From Owenweeksia sp965214115 (GTDB taxonomy: Bacteria > Bacteroidota > Bacteroidia > Flavobacteriales > Schleiferiaceae): a DNA stretch of 64,000 bases. Each line of letters begins with the position of its first letter. Positions within the stretch are counted from its first letter, which is position 1. The position numbers were made by a program, and so were the translations under genes. This document shows positions 17,270 through 26,657 of the stretch, one piece after another. The notes beneath the pieces were generated by a model. The model searched no databases, was not told where the DNA came from, and was given only the letters and a program-made list of their open reading frames with translations. Location of the stretch: positions 434,001 through 498,000 of the forward strand of contig CBDCAU010000003.1 in assembly GCA_965214115.1 (NCBI GenBank). Reading direction: 5' to 3'.

Positions 17270-17418
17270 ATCCCAAGGCCCCCAATCCTCCCGTACGTAC
17301 GGGATTGCTGGACGGAAAACTGGGCGTGATAATATTGCCCAAATTACTTGCGAGCGAAAAGTCCCCCTTTGCCGTGCATCGTTGCCGATACGGCACACGG
17401 TGGGGGATTTAGGGGGCC
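17260..17418. repeat. 159-bp MITE-like element with 15-bp terminal inverted repeats
   Basis: GGCCCTCTAAATCCC (17260-17274) recurs inverted at 17404-17418 with one mismatch. A central palindrome CCGTACGTACGG lies near 17293. The left arm supplies the stop codon of the SdpI-like gene. No transposase is encoded, and the element fills most of the gap before fumC. Confidence 0.6.
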
Positions 17419-17454
17419 GAAGAATGTAGAGATATTTTAAAGAATTAAATTTCA

Positions 17455-18849
17455 ATGAATTACAGAATCGAAAAAGACACGATGGGCGAGGTGAAAGTGC
17501 CCGCCGAAAAACTGTGGGGCGCGCAGACCGAGCGCAGCCGCAACAATTTCAAAATCGGCCCCGAAGCCAGTATGCCGCTGGAAGTGGTGTATGGTTTTGC
17601 CTATCTGAAAAAAGCCGCCGCTCACACCAATTGCGAATTGGGCGTACTTTCGGAAGAAAAACGCGACCTTATTTCTCAAGTTTGTGATGAGATTTTAGAA
17701 GGAAAACACGACGCGCAATTTCCATTGGTGATCTGGCAAACCGGCAGCGGCACGCAATCGAATATGAATACCAACGAGGTGATTGCCAACCGCGCGCACC
17801 AACTGAAAGGCAATGAGTTAGGAGAAGGCGAGCGATTCATCCATCCTAATGATGACGTGAACAAAAGCCAAAGCAGCAACGACACCTTCCCGACGGGGAT
17901 GCACATTGCCATCTATAAAATGGTGACCGAAAACACCCTGCCCAGCGTGGAAAAACTGCGCGACACTTTGGCCCAAAAAAGCAAAGATTTGATGGACGTG
18001 GTGAAAATCGGGCGGACGCATTTGATGGACGCCACGCCGCTGACTTTGGGGCAGGAATTTTCGGCTTATGCGGCGCAATTGACGTACGGTATTAAAGCCG
18101 TGAAAAATACTTTGGAGCATTTGTCGGAAATCGCGCTCGGCGGCACGGCCGTGGGCACGGGGATCAACACGCCGGACGGTTATTCGGAATTGGTGGCCGA
18201 GAAAATCGCGGAATTTACCGGGCTTCCCTTTAAAAGTGCCGAGAATAAATTCGAGGCACTGGCCGCCCACGATGCGCTGGTGGAAACCCACGGCGCGCTG
18301 AAACAACTGGCCGTTTCGCTGATGAAAATTGCCAACGATATTCGTTTGCTCGCTTCCGGCCCGCGCTCCGGCATCGGCGAAATTACCATCCCGGCCAACG
18401 AACCCGGCTCTTCCATTATGCCGGGAAAAGTGAACCCCACGCAATGCGAAGCGATGACGATGGTGTGCGCCCAAGTGATGGGGAACGACACAACGGTTTC
18501 AGTATCAGGAAGTAATGGGCAATTTCAACTGAATGTTTTCAAACCCGTGATGGCCAGTGCGCTTTTGCAATCCGCGCGCTTGATTGGCGATGCTTGCGTC
18601 AGTTTTGACGAACATTGCGCGCAAGGCATCGAAGCGAACAAAGAAGTGATTAAAAAACACCTCGATAATTCGCTAATGTTGGTGACCGCTTTAAATACAA
18701 AAATTGGTTATGAAAAAGCGGCGAAAATTGCCAAAACGGCGCACGAAAACGGTACAACTTTAAAAGAAGAAGCGGTGAACTTGGGGTTTTTAACGGAAGG
18801 GGAATTTGACGAGTGGGTGAAACCGGAAGAAATGGTGGGGCGTAAGTAA
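17455..18849 (+). CDS. fumC: class II fumarate hydratase
   Basis: Fumarase C interconverts fumarate and L-malate in the citric acid cycle without an iron-sulfur cluster. The signature GSSIMPGKVNPTQCEA is present, together with the active-site segments QTGSGTQSNMNTNEV, HPNDDVNKSQSSND and GRTHLMDATPLTLGQEF. The length of 464 residues is standard. The gene is monocistronic on the plus strand and 6 bases from the following PagL-like gene. Confidence 0.96.
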   Translation: MNYRIEKDTMGEVKVPAEKLWGAQTERSRNNFKIGPEASMPLEVVYGFAYLKKAAAHTNCELGVLSEEKRDLISQVCDEILEGKHDAQFPLVIWQTGSGTQSNMNTNEVIANRAHQLKGNELGEGERFIHPNDDVNKSQSSNDTFPTGMHIAIYKMVTENTLPSVEKLRDTLAQKSKDLMDVVKIGRTHLMDATPLTLGQEFSAYAAQLTYGIKAVKNTLEHLSEIALGGTAVGTGINTPDGYSELVAEKIAEFTGLPFKSAENKFEALAAHDALVETHGALKQLAVSLMKIANDIRLLASGPRSGIGEITIPANEPGSSIMPGKVNPTQCEAMTMVCAQVMGNDTTVSVSGSNGQFQLNVFKPVMASALLQSARLIGDACVSFDEHCAQGIEANKEVIKKHLDNSLMLVTALNTKIGYEKAAKIAKTAHENGTTLKEEAVNLGFLTEGEFDEWVKPEEMVGRK

Positions 18850-18855
18850 AAATGG

Positions 18856-20019
18856 ATGGTGGCAAAAAAGCATTTTCCGGTTTTGATGTTTGTGCTGATG
18901 GTCGGCTTGGCGCAAGGCCAATGGCGCGAGCTGCCCCGCTATTCGGTCGGCCTCAGCTATTTTCCGTCCACCGTGCTCCGCCACCGTGAAAATCTCAGCC
19001 AACTTCCCTCTTACCGCGCCCATTCTCTTTATCTGGATTTGGCGTTGCAGACTGACACCAACGCCGGCTGGGCCAAAGCGCAGGGCTACCCAAATTTTGG
19101 CCTGTCTTTCATTGGCAACCGCTACGCGGCCGAACCCCTGGGCGCCACCTTTGGCATTGTGCCTTATCTGGAAAAATCCCTGCCACTCTTCGGCGGCCCG
19201 CTGGGTTTTAGTTACCACATTGGTTGGGGCTTGGGCTATGCCAGCCGCGTTTTCGATTCCATCCAAAACCCGCTCAACGAGGCATTGAGCACCCGTCTCA
19301 ACACGGTTTTCGATTTCAGGGCGGGACTTTATTGGAGAGCCGCGCCGCGCCTGCGGATTGCCGTGCAGGGCGGGTTGCTGCATTATTCCAATGCGGCCAC
19401 CCGCCTGCCCAATTATGGGATCAACATTGCCCAGTTGGGGGCCGGCCTGCGCTATGATTTTGGCCAAAATGTGTATGCCGGCCCGAAGAGCAAGGTTCGC
19501 GAAAAATCTGAATTTTTGGTGCTGATCACGGCCGGCCTCCGGCAAACCTTGCCCGCTTTTCAGCGCTATCCCGTGTACGCGCTGGCGGTGGAATACAACT
19601 TTCTGAAAACCAAGGGCCACACCTTGGGCATCGGCGCGGCGGTGATGAACGAGGCCGTCTTGCAAGAATATTACGACTGGGCCGAATTTTGGGGCGATGG
19701 CAGCCACCAGCGGTATTCGCCGTGGCAAACCTTGAACGCCGGCCCCTACCTGAACTACGAAATGGTCTTGGCTCAACTTTCGGTTTTTGTGCAGGCCGGC
19801 GGGTATCTCGCCCAGCCTTTCCGGCCCTTTCAGAGCAAGATCGACTATGGCATCGGGGAGGGATTCTATTACCATCATATCCAATACACGCGCTCTTATG
19901 TTTTCAATAAAGTGGGGCTGCGATATCGATTTAGAAAGAACTTCCTGCTCCACGCCGCCTTGAAAACCCACCTCTTCACTGCCCAGTATCTGGAATTTGG
20001 CGGTGGCGTTTATTTTTAA
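18856..20019 (+). CDS. PagL-like acyloxyacyl hydrolase (lipid A deacylase family)
   Basis: A signal peptide (FPVLMFVLMVGLAQG) precedes an outer-membrane barrel-like sequence of 387 residues. GLLHYSNAATRLPNYGIN matches the H-x-S-N...PN-x-G-N region that holds the catalytic His-Ser pair of PagL-type lipid A 3-O-deacylases. The protein is longer than PagL and has extra strands, as in the Bacteroidota members of the family. It probably remodels lipid A in the outer membrane. A second ATG at 18852 is out of frame. Confidence 0.75.
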   Translation: MVAKKHFPVLMFVLMVGLAQGQWRELPRYSVGLSYFPSTVLRHRENLSQLPSYRAHSLYLDLALQTDTNAGWAKAQGYPNFGLSFIGNRYAAEPLGATFGIVPYLEKSLPLFGGPLGFSYHIGWGLGYASRVFDSIQNPLNEALSTRLNTVFDFRAGLYWRAAPRLRIAVQGGLLHYSNAATRLPNYGINIAQLGAGLRYDFGQNVYAGPKSKVREKSEFLVLITAGLRQTLPAFQRYPVYALAVEYNFLKTKGHTLGIGAAVMNEAVLQEYYDWAEFWGDGSHQRYSPWQTLNAGPYLNYEMVLAQLSVFVQAGGYLAQPFRPFQSKIDYGIGEGFYYHHIQYTRSYVFNKVGLRYRFRKNFLLHAALKTHLFTAQYLEFGGGVYF

Positions 20020-20023
20020 AATT

Positions 20024-21646
20024 ATGAAAAAACTTATCGTACTGGTTTTGGCGCTTGGTTCGATTTCCTGCAAGGATCACATCGAGGCCGACCTGATTGT
20101 GTACAATGCGAAAATCTATCCGATGGATACCGCTTTTTCGCTGGAAGAAGCGATGGCCGTGCGCGATGGGCGGGTGCTTTCGCTGGGCAGTTCGGATTAT
20201 ATCCGGAGGACGTACCGCGCCAAAAAAAGCATCGATTTGGACGGCCAATTTGTGTACCCCGGTTTTAACGATGCCCATTCGCATTTTTTGGGATATGCTT
20301 TGGGGTTGAATCAAGTGAATTTAGTGGGTACAAAATCATACGAAGAAGTGTTGCAAAAAACGCGGAATTTTCAAGACAAAAATCCCCAAAAATTTATACA
20401 AGGAAGGGGCTGGGACCAAAACGACTGGCGCGACAAGCGTTTTCCCACCAAGGAACGGCTGGACGCGCTTTTCCCAAAAACTCCCGTAATGCTGAAACGC
20501 ATCGACGGCCACGCGGCCCTGGTCAATCAAGCCGCTTTGGATTTTGCCCAAATTACTGATTCTACCAAAGTTGAGGGCGGAATTCTGCAAAAACGCAACG
20601 GCAAATTGACGGGGATTTTGATAGACAACGCAGTGGATTTGGTGGAATTTCCGAAACCTTCGGCTGCGGAAATTTTAGAAGCTGCGCTAAAAGCGCAAGA
20701 TTCTCTATTTGTGAAAGGTTTAACAACGATAACTGATGCCGGATTGAAAAAGCACGAACTGCATATCTTGGACAGTCTTTATGAAAATAAAGATTTGAAA
20801 ATCAGGCTGTTCGCGATGGTTTCGGACGATTCGGCTTCGGTGGGTTATTATCTAAAAAACGACCCGATTCGCCGGGACAATTTCAACGTGGGCGCGGTAA
20901 AATTGTATGTGGATGGCGCGCTCGGCTCGCGGGGCGCGCTGCTTTTGCAGGCGTATTCCGATAGCAAAGATGAGACGGGCCTGCTTTTGAATTCCGTTTC
21001 CCATTTTAAAAATAGAATGGAGGAAGCCAAAGCCGCTGGCTGGCAGATTGCCGCCCACGCCATCGGTGATTCGGCGAACCGGTTGGTGCTGCAACTTTTT
21101 GAAGAAGCCGTACTGGAAGATGACCACCGCTGGCGCATCGAACACGCGCAAATTGTTCATCAACAGGATGTTGCGAGATTTGGTGCGCTGGGCGTGATTC
21201 CTTCAGTCCAGCCCACCCACGCCACCAGCGATATGTACTGGGCCGAAAAACGCCTCGGCAAATCGCGGATGGGGCGCGCCTATCCGTATGAAGATTTGCG
21301 CGAAAGCGCGGTGTACTTGCCGCTCGGCACCGATTTTCCGGTGGAAGACATCGACCCGCTGAAAACCTTTGCGGCAGCGGTTTTCCGGCAGGATGCCAAG
21401 GGTTTTCCCGAAGGTGGTTTCACTCCCGACCAAGTGATTTCCCGCGAGGATGCCCTGCGCGGGATGACGGTTTGGCCGGCCTACGCCAGTTTTGAGGATG
21501 AAGAAAAAGGTAGCCTTTTAGCGGGAATGCTTGCGGATTTTGTGGTATTGAACGTGGATTTGATGAGCGCCGGAAGAGAGGAGATTCAAGAAGCGGAGGT
21601 GATACGGGTGTTTTTGGGTGGGAAGGAAGTTTTAACAGCAAATTGA
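20024..21646 (+). CDS. amidohydrolase lipoprotein, YtcJ-like
   Basis: The start is placed at ATG 20024, which gives a lipoprotein signal (KKLIVLVLALGSISCK). The metal-dependent hydrolase fold is complete: NDAHSHFLG for the first two histidines, YVDGALGSRGALL, IAAHAIGDSANR and RIEHAQIVH for the later histidines, and LGTDFPVEDIDP for the final aspartate. The extended amidohydrolase-3 (YtcJ) architecture of about 540 residues fits. The substrate is unknown; it likely acts in the periplasm. Confidence 0.88.
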   Translation: MKKLIVLVLALGSISCKDHIEADLIVYNAKIYPMDTAFSLEEAMAVRDGRVLSLGSSDYIRRTYRAKKSIDLDGQFVYPGFNDAHSHFLGYALGLNQVNLVGTKSYEEVLQKTRNFQDKNPQKFIQGRGWDQNDWRDKRFPTKERLDALFPKTPVMLKRIDGHAALVNQAALDFAQITDSTKVEGGILQKRNGKLTGILIDNAVDLVEFPKPSAAEILEAALKAQDSLFVKGLTTITDAGLKKHELHILDSLYENKDLKIRLFAMVSDDSASVGYYLKNDPIRRDNFNVGAVKLYVDGALGSRGALLLQAYSDSKDETGLLLNSVSHFKNRMEEAKAAGWQIAAHAIGDSANRLVLQLFEEAVLEDDHRWRIEHAQIVHQQDVARFGALGVIPSVQPTHATSDMYWAEKRLGKSRMGRAYPYEDLRESAVYLPLGTDFPVEDIDPLKTFAAAVFRQDAKGFPEGGFTPDQVISREDALRGMTVWPAYASFEDEEKGSLLAGMLADFVVLNVDLMSAGREEIQEAEVIRVFLGGKEVLTAN

Positions 21647-21664
21647 AACAATTTTGCCGCAAAG

Positions 21665-21930
21665 CTATTCTCCCGCTAATTGAATCAGATATTCCAACAA
21701 TTCGTTGCGCATTGGGAGTATTGCGCCGCGGCTTTAGCCCGGCGAATAGGGAAACCACCTCGGCTCGGCTTTAGCCGAAAATTAGGTTGTGCTGAAGCGC
21801 AAGAGGGCGGGGGAGTCCACCGTTTCACAGCGCTAAAGCGGCTGTGCAATTCTATAATGCACAACGGGTGTTCCACCTTAATCAATGAAATAAGGGGTGT
21901 AGTATTGCTTACGGCTTTAGGCATTTTCAA
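21665..21930 (-). pseudogene. DUF3368 PIN toxin remnant with the middle replaced by a repeat
   Basis: The N-terminus, MPKAVSNTTPLISLIKVE, is the typical opening of DUF3368 PIN toxins with the first acidic-site region. The C-terminus, NELLEYLIQLAGE ending at TAG 21665-21667, is the typical last helix. The roughly 110 residues between them are missing, and the repeat element at 21704-21867 occupies the gap. The catalytic core is gone, so the gene cannot make a working nuclease. Confidence 0.7.
21704..21867. mobile_element. MITE-like element inside a PIN toxin gene
   Basis: The left arm GTTGCGCATTGGGAGTATTG (21704-21723) continues to GCGGCTTTAGC. It is matched inverted by GCTAAAGCGGCTGTGCAATT (21832-21851) continuing to ATGCACAAC, with roughly three quarters identity over 33 bases. 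Inner palindromes CGGCTTTAGCCG and variants are also present. There is no transposase. It sits between two halves of a DUF3368 gene. Confidence 0.55.
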
Positions 21931-22174
21931 CGTCGCTGTCTAATTCGCTGGGATTTTGATGGCCAAAATAAGAAACCTGAAATCTGGCCAATTCGTCCAA
22001 AAACTCCAAGCGTGACATATTCAGGGACTGTGCCGCGATGCCAGAAGAAATTCTACCCAATTCGTACAATTTGACCAAAGCACTGATTTTCATTTTTTTG
22101 GGAAATTCCTCTCAGCTCATTTTTAGTGAAGAGGCAACTGTATCGGGAAATTCTACAGATATCGTGTTTGTCAT
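21917..22174 (-). pseudogene. UPF0175 antitoxin broken by an in-frame stop
   Basis: The frame from ATG 22174 to TAA 21917 codes 85 residues in the UPF0175 pattern: an MTNTISVEFP strand, then LVKLYELGRISSGIAAQSLN and MSRLEFLDELARFQV. A TGA at 22114-22112 interrupts it after 20 residues. A restart at ATG 22093 could still give the helical DNA-binding part of 58 residues. It sits directly upstream of the DUF3368 remnant, the usual UPF0175-DUF3368 operon order. Confidence 0.72.
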
Positions 22175-22238
22175 ATCCACGAATTTACTCTAAAATTAGG
22201 GAGGAAGTCTTGAAAGAAAATCACCAAAACTTAAATTT

Positions 22239-23069
22239 TCACTCCCTCACACTCGTAATAAACGCCCGGTATTTCAACAGCGCCACAAAAACCACCCCGC
22301 CAATGGCGTTGCCTACCAATGCCAAAGCGAGAAATTGGAGATAGTCCAAAAACGAAATCTCCGACGACGAAATCAGCCCTGCAAAAACTTCCACATTTCC
22401 CACAATGCTGTGGTGCAGCCCCGCAAATCCAATCACCGCCGTTATAATGTAGGTCAACAGAATATTTCCTACCGTTTCTTTGCTGCTGGTGATCAGCCAC
22501 GAAAGCAAACCCATCAGCCAGCCCGCCAATACAGCGCTGGTAAGCAGTATGAGCGGGTCGGGTTCCAACACGTGGAGGGCTATTTTTTCCACAGCTTCGG
22601 GCTTGAACATTTTCATCTGGGGGCCTACCCAAACCAAGAGGCCAGCCATCAACATACCGCCCAGCAGGTTTCCGAGAATGACCAGACCCCAAAGCCGCAA
22701 CAGATCCAGTATCTTCTGTGAACCACTAAAGACAGGCAGTGCCAAAAGGGAAGTTTTTTCCGTGAAAAGAATAGACTGCCCGAGCACGATAAAAATAAAG
22801 CCCACCGGATATACAAAACTCATCAGTTTATACACCGTTTCAGGCTGAGACGCCGGATAAAAGTAGCCATATAGCGAGCAGAGCAAGAGGTAGCTGAACG
22901 AAATTTCCAGCCCCGCCGTCAATGAACTCAACAGGATGCTCAGCGTGCTTTTATCATAGGTGCGCTGCCCCTCGCTTATTTGGTCGCGCAATATTTCGTG
23001 GGAATATTTGGGGCGATCCGTGGGGGAATCGGCTTCCTGTTCCCCTTTCGATTTTTGTTGATCTGACAT
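22239..23069 (-). CDS. formate/nitrite transporter family protein, YfdC-like
   Basis: The protein has a charged N-terminal tail of about 45 residues and six hydrophobic segments. LTAGLEISFSYLL begins the pore region and FAGLHHSIVGNVEVF carries the conserved pore histidine and N-x-x-E/x motif of FNT channels. The long soluble start (SPTDRPKYSHEILRDQI) is typical of the YfdC branch. It likely moves small anions across the inner membrane; the ion is not predictable. It is divergent from the antiporter gene. Confidence 0.82.
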   Translation of the reverse strand: MSDQQKSKGEQEADSPTDRPKYSHEILRDQISEGQRTYDKSTLSILLSSLTAGLEISFSYLLLCSLYGYFYPASQPETVYKLMSFVYPVGFIFIVLGQSILFTEKTSLLALPVFSGSQKILDLLRLWGLVILGNLLGGMLMAGLLVWVGPQMKMFKPEAVEKIALHVLEPDPLILLTSAVLAGWLMGLLSWLITSSKETVGNILLTYIITAVIGFAGLHHSIVGNVEVFAGLISSSEISFLDYLQFLALALVGNAIGGVVFVALLKYRAFITSVRE

Positions 23070-23124
23070 TTCAATGAATAAGCTGGCCCGCCACCTTTTA
23101 CGGCTTCGGCAATTAGGGAGGTAG

Positions 23125-23132
23125 CAAAACTA
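23125..23132 (-). promoter_or_regulatory. -7 box for the FNT gene
   Basis: Reading leftward, TAGTTTTG matches TAnnTTTG and lies 56 bases ahead of the FNT start. A clear -33 TTG at the right distance is not seen. Confidence 0.3.
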
Positions 23133-23246
23133 TGAAGTGGCAAGTGAGTGGAATTTAAAAAGGTTCGACCAATGCTGAATTTTGAATTGGCCTTTTTCAA
23201 CATTCATTGGGTCGTAAGGTTATGACTTGTCTTTTTTTCCATTGAT

Positions 23247-24482
23247 ATGAAATCTTATATATTAATATTAATCATATTGGGTGCGGCGGGTATCGCCTTG
23301 CCTTGGCTTACCCGTTTATCTAAATTCACGCTGATCAATGTTCCTATCGTATCGGTTTTATTAGGGATGCTGCTTTATAGTCTTCCTTTAAACCTCCCCA
23401 ATCCTGATCCCCTTACACACGAAAAGATTTTGCTCAAGCTCAGCGAACTCGCGGTAATTATCAGCCTGATGGGGGCGGGCCTAAAACTGTCGCGCAAAAT
23501 CAGTTTCAAGGCTTATAAAATTCCATTGCTGTTGGTTTTCATCACGATGATTGGTTGCATCGCGGCTACGGCTGGCCTCAGTTGGTTGTTGGGGTTTGCC
23601 CCAGCGGTAGCACTATTGCTGGGGGCGGTTTTTGCGCCTACTGATCCCGTCATCGCCGAAGATGTGCAGGTAGAAGTCACTGAGGATGCCGACGAGGAAC
23701 ACCCGGTCCAATTCAGCCTCACGGCCGAGGCTGGAATGAACGATGGCCTTGCCTTCCCCTTTACTTGGCTGGCCGTGTGGATGGCGATGAAGGGCTGGGA
23801 CGGGGGCTCGTGGTTGAGTTCGTGGTTTTTGATGGACTTCTGCTTTCGGATTGTTTGCGGTGTGGTAGTGGGGGCGGCGCTCGGTTTCAGCATTGCTTGG
23901 CTGCATTTCTCGCTGCCGTCACGCCTCGGTTTCAAGCCCCATCGCTTGGGTTTTTTGGCCATTGCGAGTACTTTTTTAGTGTATGGCATCGCCGAGGCGG
24001 TGAGCGGCTATGGTTTTATCGCCGTCTTCGTGGCCGCCGTCGCGCTTCGGCGGTATGAAAAACAACACGATTTCCATAAAGAAATGCACGATGTGATCAC
24101 CCAGATGGAACACTTTTTCATAATGGCGCTGCTAATTTTGCTGGGTGGCTATTTTGTGCGGGATTGGCTGTCCGATTTAAGGTGGCCCTCCGTCGTTTTG
24201 AGTTTGGTTTTCCTGTTTTTCATCCGGCCCATTTTTGGTCTTTTGCCCACCATCGGCAGTGGCTGGAAATGGAAAGACCGGCTGATTGTCGCCTTTATGG
24301 GTATCAAAGGGATTGGTTCGGTATTCTATCTGTCTTTCGCCCTCCACGAGGCTGCATTTGTAAAAACCAATCAACTATGGGCTACGGTTGCCTTTCTCAT
24401 ATTGGTTTCGCTGGCGGTACACGGGGTGGCGGGCTATTTTATCCGTCCATATCTTGATGCTAAAAAGAAAAACGGGACGTAA
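23247..24482 (+). CDS. CPA1-family sodium/proton antiporter
   Basis: About twelve hydrophobic helices are spread over 411 residues. The ion-binding motifs of NhaP-type CPA1 antiporters are present: GAVFAPTDPVIAEDVQ and TAEAGMNDGLAFPFTW, the ND pair of the unwound helices. GIKGIGSVFYLSFAL is the late conserved arginine-less helix region. The protein should exchange Na+ (or K+) for protons in the inner membrane. There is no cytosolic C-terminal domain. Confidence 0.88.
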   Translation: MKSYILILIILGAAGIALPWLTRLSKFTLINVPIVSVLLGMLLYSLPLNLPNPDPLTHEKILLKLSELAVIISLMGAGLKLSRKISFKAYKIPLLLVFITMIGCIAATAGLSWLLGFAPAVALLLGAVFAPTDPVIAEDVQVEVTEDADEEHPVQFSLTAEAGMNDGLAFPFTWLAVWMAMKGWDGGSWLSSWFLMDFCFRIVCGVVVGAALGFSIAWLHFSLPSRLGFKPHRLGFLAIASTFLVYGIAEAVSGYGFIAVFVAAVALRRYEKQHDFHKEMHDVITQMEHFFIMALLILLGGYFVRDWLSDLRWPSVVLSLVFLFFIRPIFGLLPTIGSGWKWKDRLIVAFMGIKGIGSVFYLSFALHEAAFVKTNQLWATVAFLILVSLAVHGVAGYFIRPYLDAKKKNGT

Positions 24483-24872
24483 ATTATAGTGGATGGTAAA
24501 GAGGTGGATATAAGCCTGTTCTAAAAAAATCCTTTCCAATTAGGGTTATCTAATCGCTTAAATCGATTACGTAGTGCGCTCGCGGCAAATCGCAGGATTT
24601 CCTTGGGGGTTCTAAATTTTTGGATGGACAGGTTTGATAGGATCGGCAAACTTCTTTCTGTCCTATAAAGATCACCTAACTTTCTTTAAAACTTTTGTAA
24701 AAATGTATAATCTCAAAGAGGAGAACAATGATCCACCAATTCTGATGCAACAGGATTCTACTTATTCTCCGTTCCCACCAAACTATGCCGTGGGTTCAAA
24801 TCAAAACTATTAAAATTAGCCTGTTACCCATTTTTCCTAAATTCCCACCCTCAAAAAAATCTTCAGAAAAAT
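24483..24872. other. 390-base gap with no recognised gene
   Basis: This AT-rich stretch between the antiporter and acyl-CoA ligase genes shows no tRNA, repeat arms or strong terminator. The only ORF of note is a 36-codon one at 24703-24813. Confidence 0.6.
24703..24813 (+). CDS. possible 36-residue small ORF
   Basis: ATG 24703 to TAA 24811-24813 codes a hydrophilic peptide starting MYNLKEENNDPPILMQQD and ending in GSNQNY. A possible AG-rich ribosome site is not evident. It may be a relic or chance; I know no family. Confidence 0.2.
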   Translation: MYNLKEENNDPPILMQQDSTYSPFPPNYAVGSNQNY

Positions 24873-26657
24873 ATGCCCCAGCACCCTACCCGTCTCTTCG
24901 ATTTCCCGCTTTACCAACTGGAAAACAAGCCGTTGGACAATGCCCTCGTCAATAAAATCAACGGGAAATGGACGCCCGTTTCCACGCAGGAATACGTGGA
25001 CAAATCCCAGCAGTTTGGCCGCGCGCTGATTGAAAACGGCATTCAAGCCGGCGACAAAATCGCCATCGTTTCCACTACCAACCGCTGGGAATGGAACATC
25101 TGCGACATCGGCACAATGATGGCCGGCGCGGTGGACGTGCCCGTGTATCCCACCATCGGCGAAGAGGATTACGAATATATTTTCAACCACGCCGAGGTGA
25201 AAATGTGTTTTGTTTCCGATAAAGAATTGTACGAAAAAGTGGATGCCATTATTGATAAAGTAGATTCATTGGAAAAAATCTACATTTTTGATGAAGAAAA
25301 AGGCATCGAAAACTGGCAGGAATTTCTAAAAAAAGGCGATGATAAAAAACATCAAGACGAACTGCAAAAGCGGATGGACGCGGCGCAAACGGAAGATTTG
25401 GCCACCATCATTTACACTTCGGGAACAACGGGCAAACCGAAAGGTGTGATGCTCTCGCACCGCAACATCGCCAGCAATTCGCTGGATTCACAAGACCGCA
25501 TCCCCACTTTTAAAGGCGCGAAAGCACTGAGTTTTCTCCCGCTCTGCCACGTTTACGAGCGGATGCTGATTTATTTATATCAATACAATTCCATCCCCAT
25601 TTTTTATGCGGAAAGTATTGATACGATTGGTGATAATTTAAGAGAAGTAAAACCCGAAATTTTTACCGCCGTTCCGCGTCTATTGGAGAAAGTTTTTGAT
25701 AAAATAATCGCCAAGGGAAAAGACCTTTCGGGCATCAAAAAAGGCTTGTTTTTTTGGGCGGTGGGTTTGGCGGAAGATTATAAATTGGAAGGCCGCTCGG
25801 CGTGGTACGATTTCAAACTGAAAATCGCGCGCAAGCTGATTTTCAGCAAATGGCAGGAGGCGCTGGGCGGCGAAGTGCAGGCGGTCTGTTCTGGTTCGGC
25901 GGCGCTCAACCCGCGGATTGCGCGCATCTTTTTGGCGGCGGGCATCAACGTGCAGGAAGGCTACGGTCTGACCGAAACTTCCCCCGTCATTTCCGTGAAC
26001 GGCCCCTCGGACGAAGGCAAGAAAATCGGCGCGGTGGGCCGGCCCATCAACAATGTGGAAGTGAAAATCGACGAGGACGGCGAAATTCTTTGCAAGGGGC
26101 CGAACGTGATGCTGGGCTACTACAAGGACGAGGGACAAACCAAGGAGGTAATTGACGACGACGGCTGGTTGCACACGGGCGACATCGGCGAAATCGACGG
26201 CGACGGTTTCCTGAAAATCACCGACCGGAAAAAGGAAATTTTTAAAACCTCGGGCGGCAAATACATCGCGCCCACGCCGATGGAAACCAAGTTCAAAGAG
26301 TCCTCTTTCATCGAACAGATTATGGTCATCGGCGAGGGCGAAAAACATCCGGCGGCGTTCATCCAACCCGATTTTGAATTTTTGAAATCGTGGGCGGAAA
26401 AGAAAGGGATTTCGTATTCGGATAAAAAAGAACTGGTTCAAAATGAGAAAGTTGTAGAGCGTTTTCAGGAAGAGGTGGACGAACACAACAAATCATTTGG
26501 CCAATGGGAAAAAATCAAAAAGTTTGAACTGGTGCCCAAAGAATGGACGGTGGACGATGAAGAACTGACCCCTACGATGAAGCTAAAACGGCGGGTGGTT
26601 TTGGAAAAAAATATGGATTTGTACGCGAAAATTTATGGGCATAAAAAAGGGGAATGA
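24873..26657 (+). CDS. long-chain fatty-acid-CoA ligase (AMP-binding)
   Basis: The 594-residue protein is an adenylate-forming enzyme that activates fatty acids to acyl-CoA. The P-loop YTSGTTGKPKGVMLSH, the YGLTETSPVISVN motif, WLHTGDIGEID and the ITDRKKEIFKTSGGKYIAP hinge with its catalytic lysine region are all present. The layout matches the FadD15-type ligases common in this phylum. The stop overlaps the HRDC gene (ATGA). It fits with the dienoyl-CoA reductase and acyl-CoA dehydrogenase elsewhere in the window. Confidence 0.93.
   Translation: MPQHPTRLFDFPLYQLENKPLDNALVNKINGKWTPVSTQEYVDKSQQFGRALIENGIQAGDKIAIVSTTNRWEWNICDIGTMMAGAVDVPVYPTIGEEDYEYIFNHAEVKMCFVSDKELYEKVDAIIDKVDSLEKIYIFDEEKGIENWQEFLKKGDDKKHQDELQKRMDAAQTEDLATIIYTSGTTGKPKGVMLSHRNIASNSLDSQDRIPTFKGAKALSFLPLCHVYERMLIYLYQYNSIPIFYAESIDTIGDNLREVKPEIFTAVPRLLEKVFDKIIAKGKDLSGIKKGLFFWAVGLAEDYKLEGRSAWYDFKLKIARKLIFSKWQEALGGEVQAVCSGSAALNPRIARIFLAAGINVQEGYGLTETSPVISVNGPSDEGKKIGAVGRPINNVEVKIDEDGEILCKGPNVMLGYYKDEGQTKEVIDDDGWLHTGDIGEIDGDGFLKITDRKKEIFKTSGGKYIAPTPMETKFKESSFIEQIMVIGEGEKHPAAFIQPDFEFLKSWAEKKGISYSDKKELVQNEKVVERFQEEVDEHNKSFGQWEKIKKFELVPKEWTVDDEELTPTMKLKRRVVLEKNMDLYAKIYGHKKGE

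Noticed and set aside
18790..20073. 427-codon minus-strand ORF opposite the PagL-like gene
   Set aside because: Same reason: no motifs, shadow-like composition, and the plus frame has a signal peptide and family motif.
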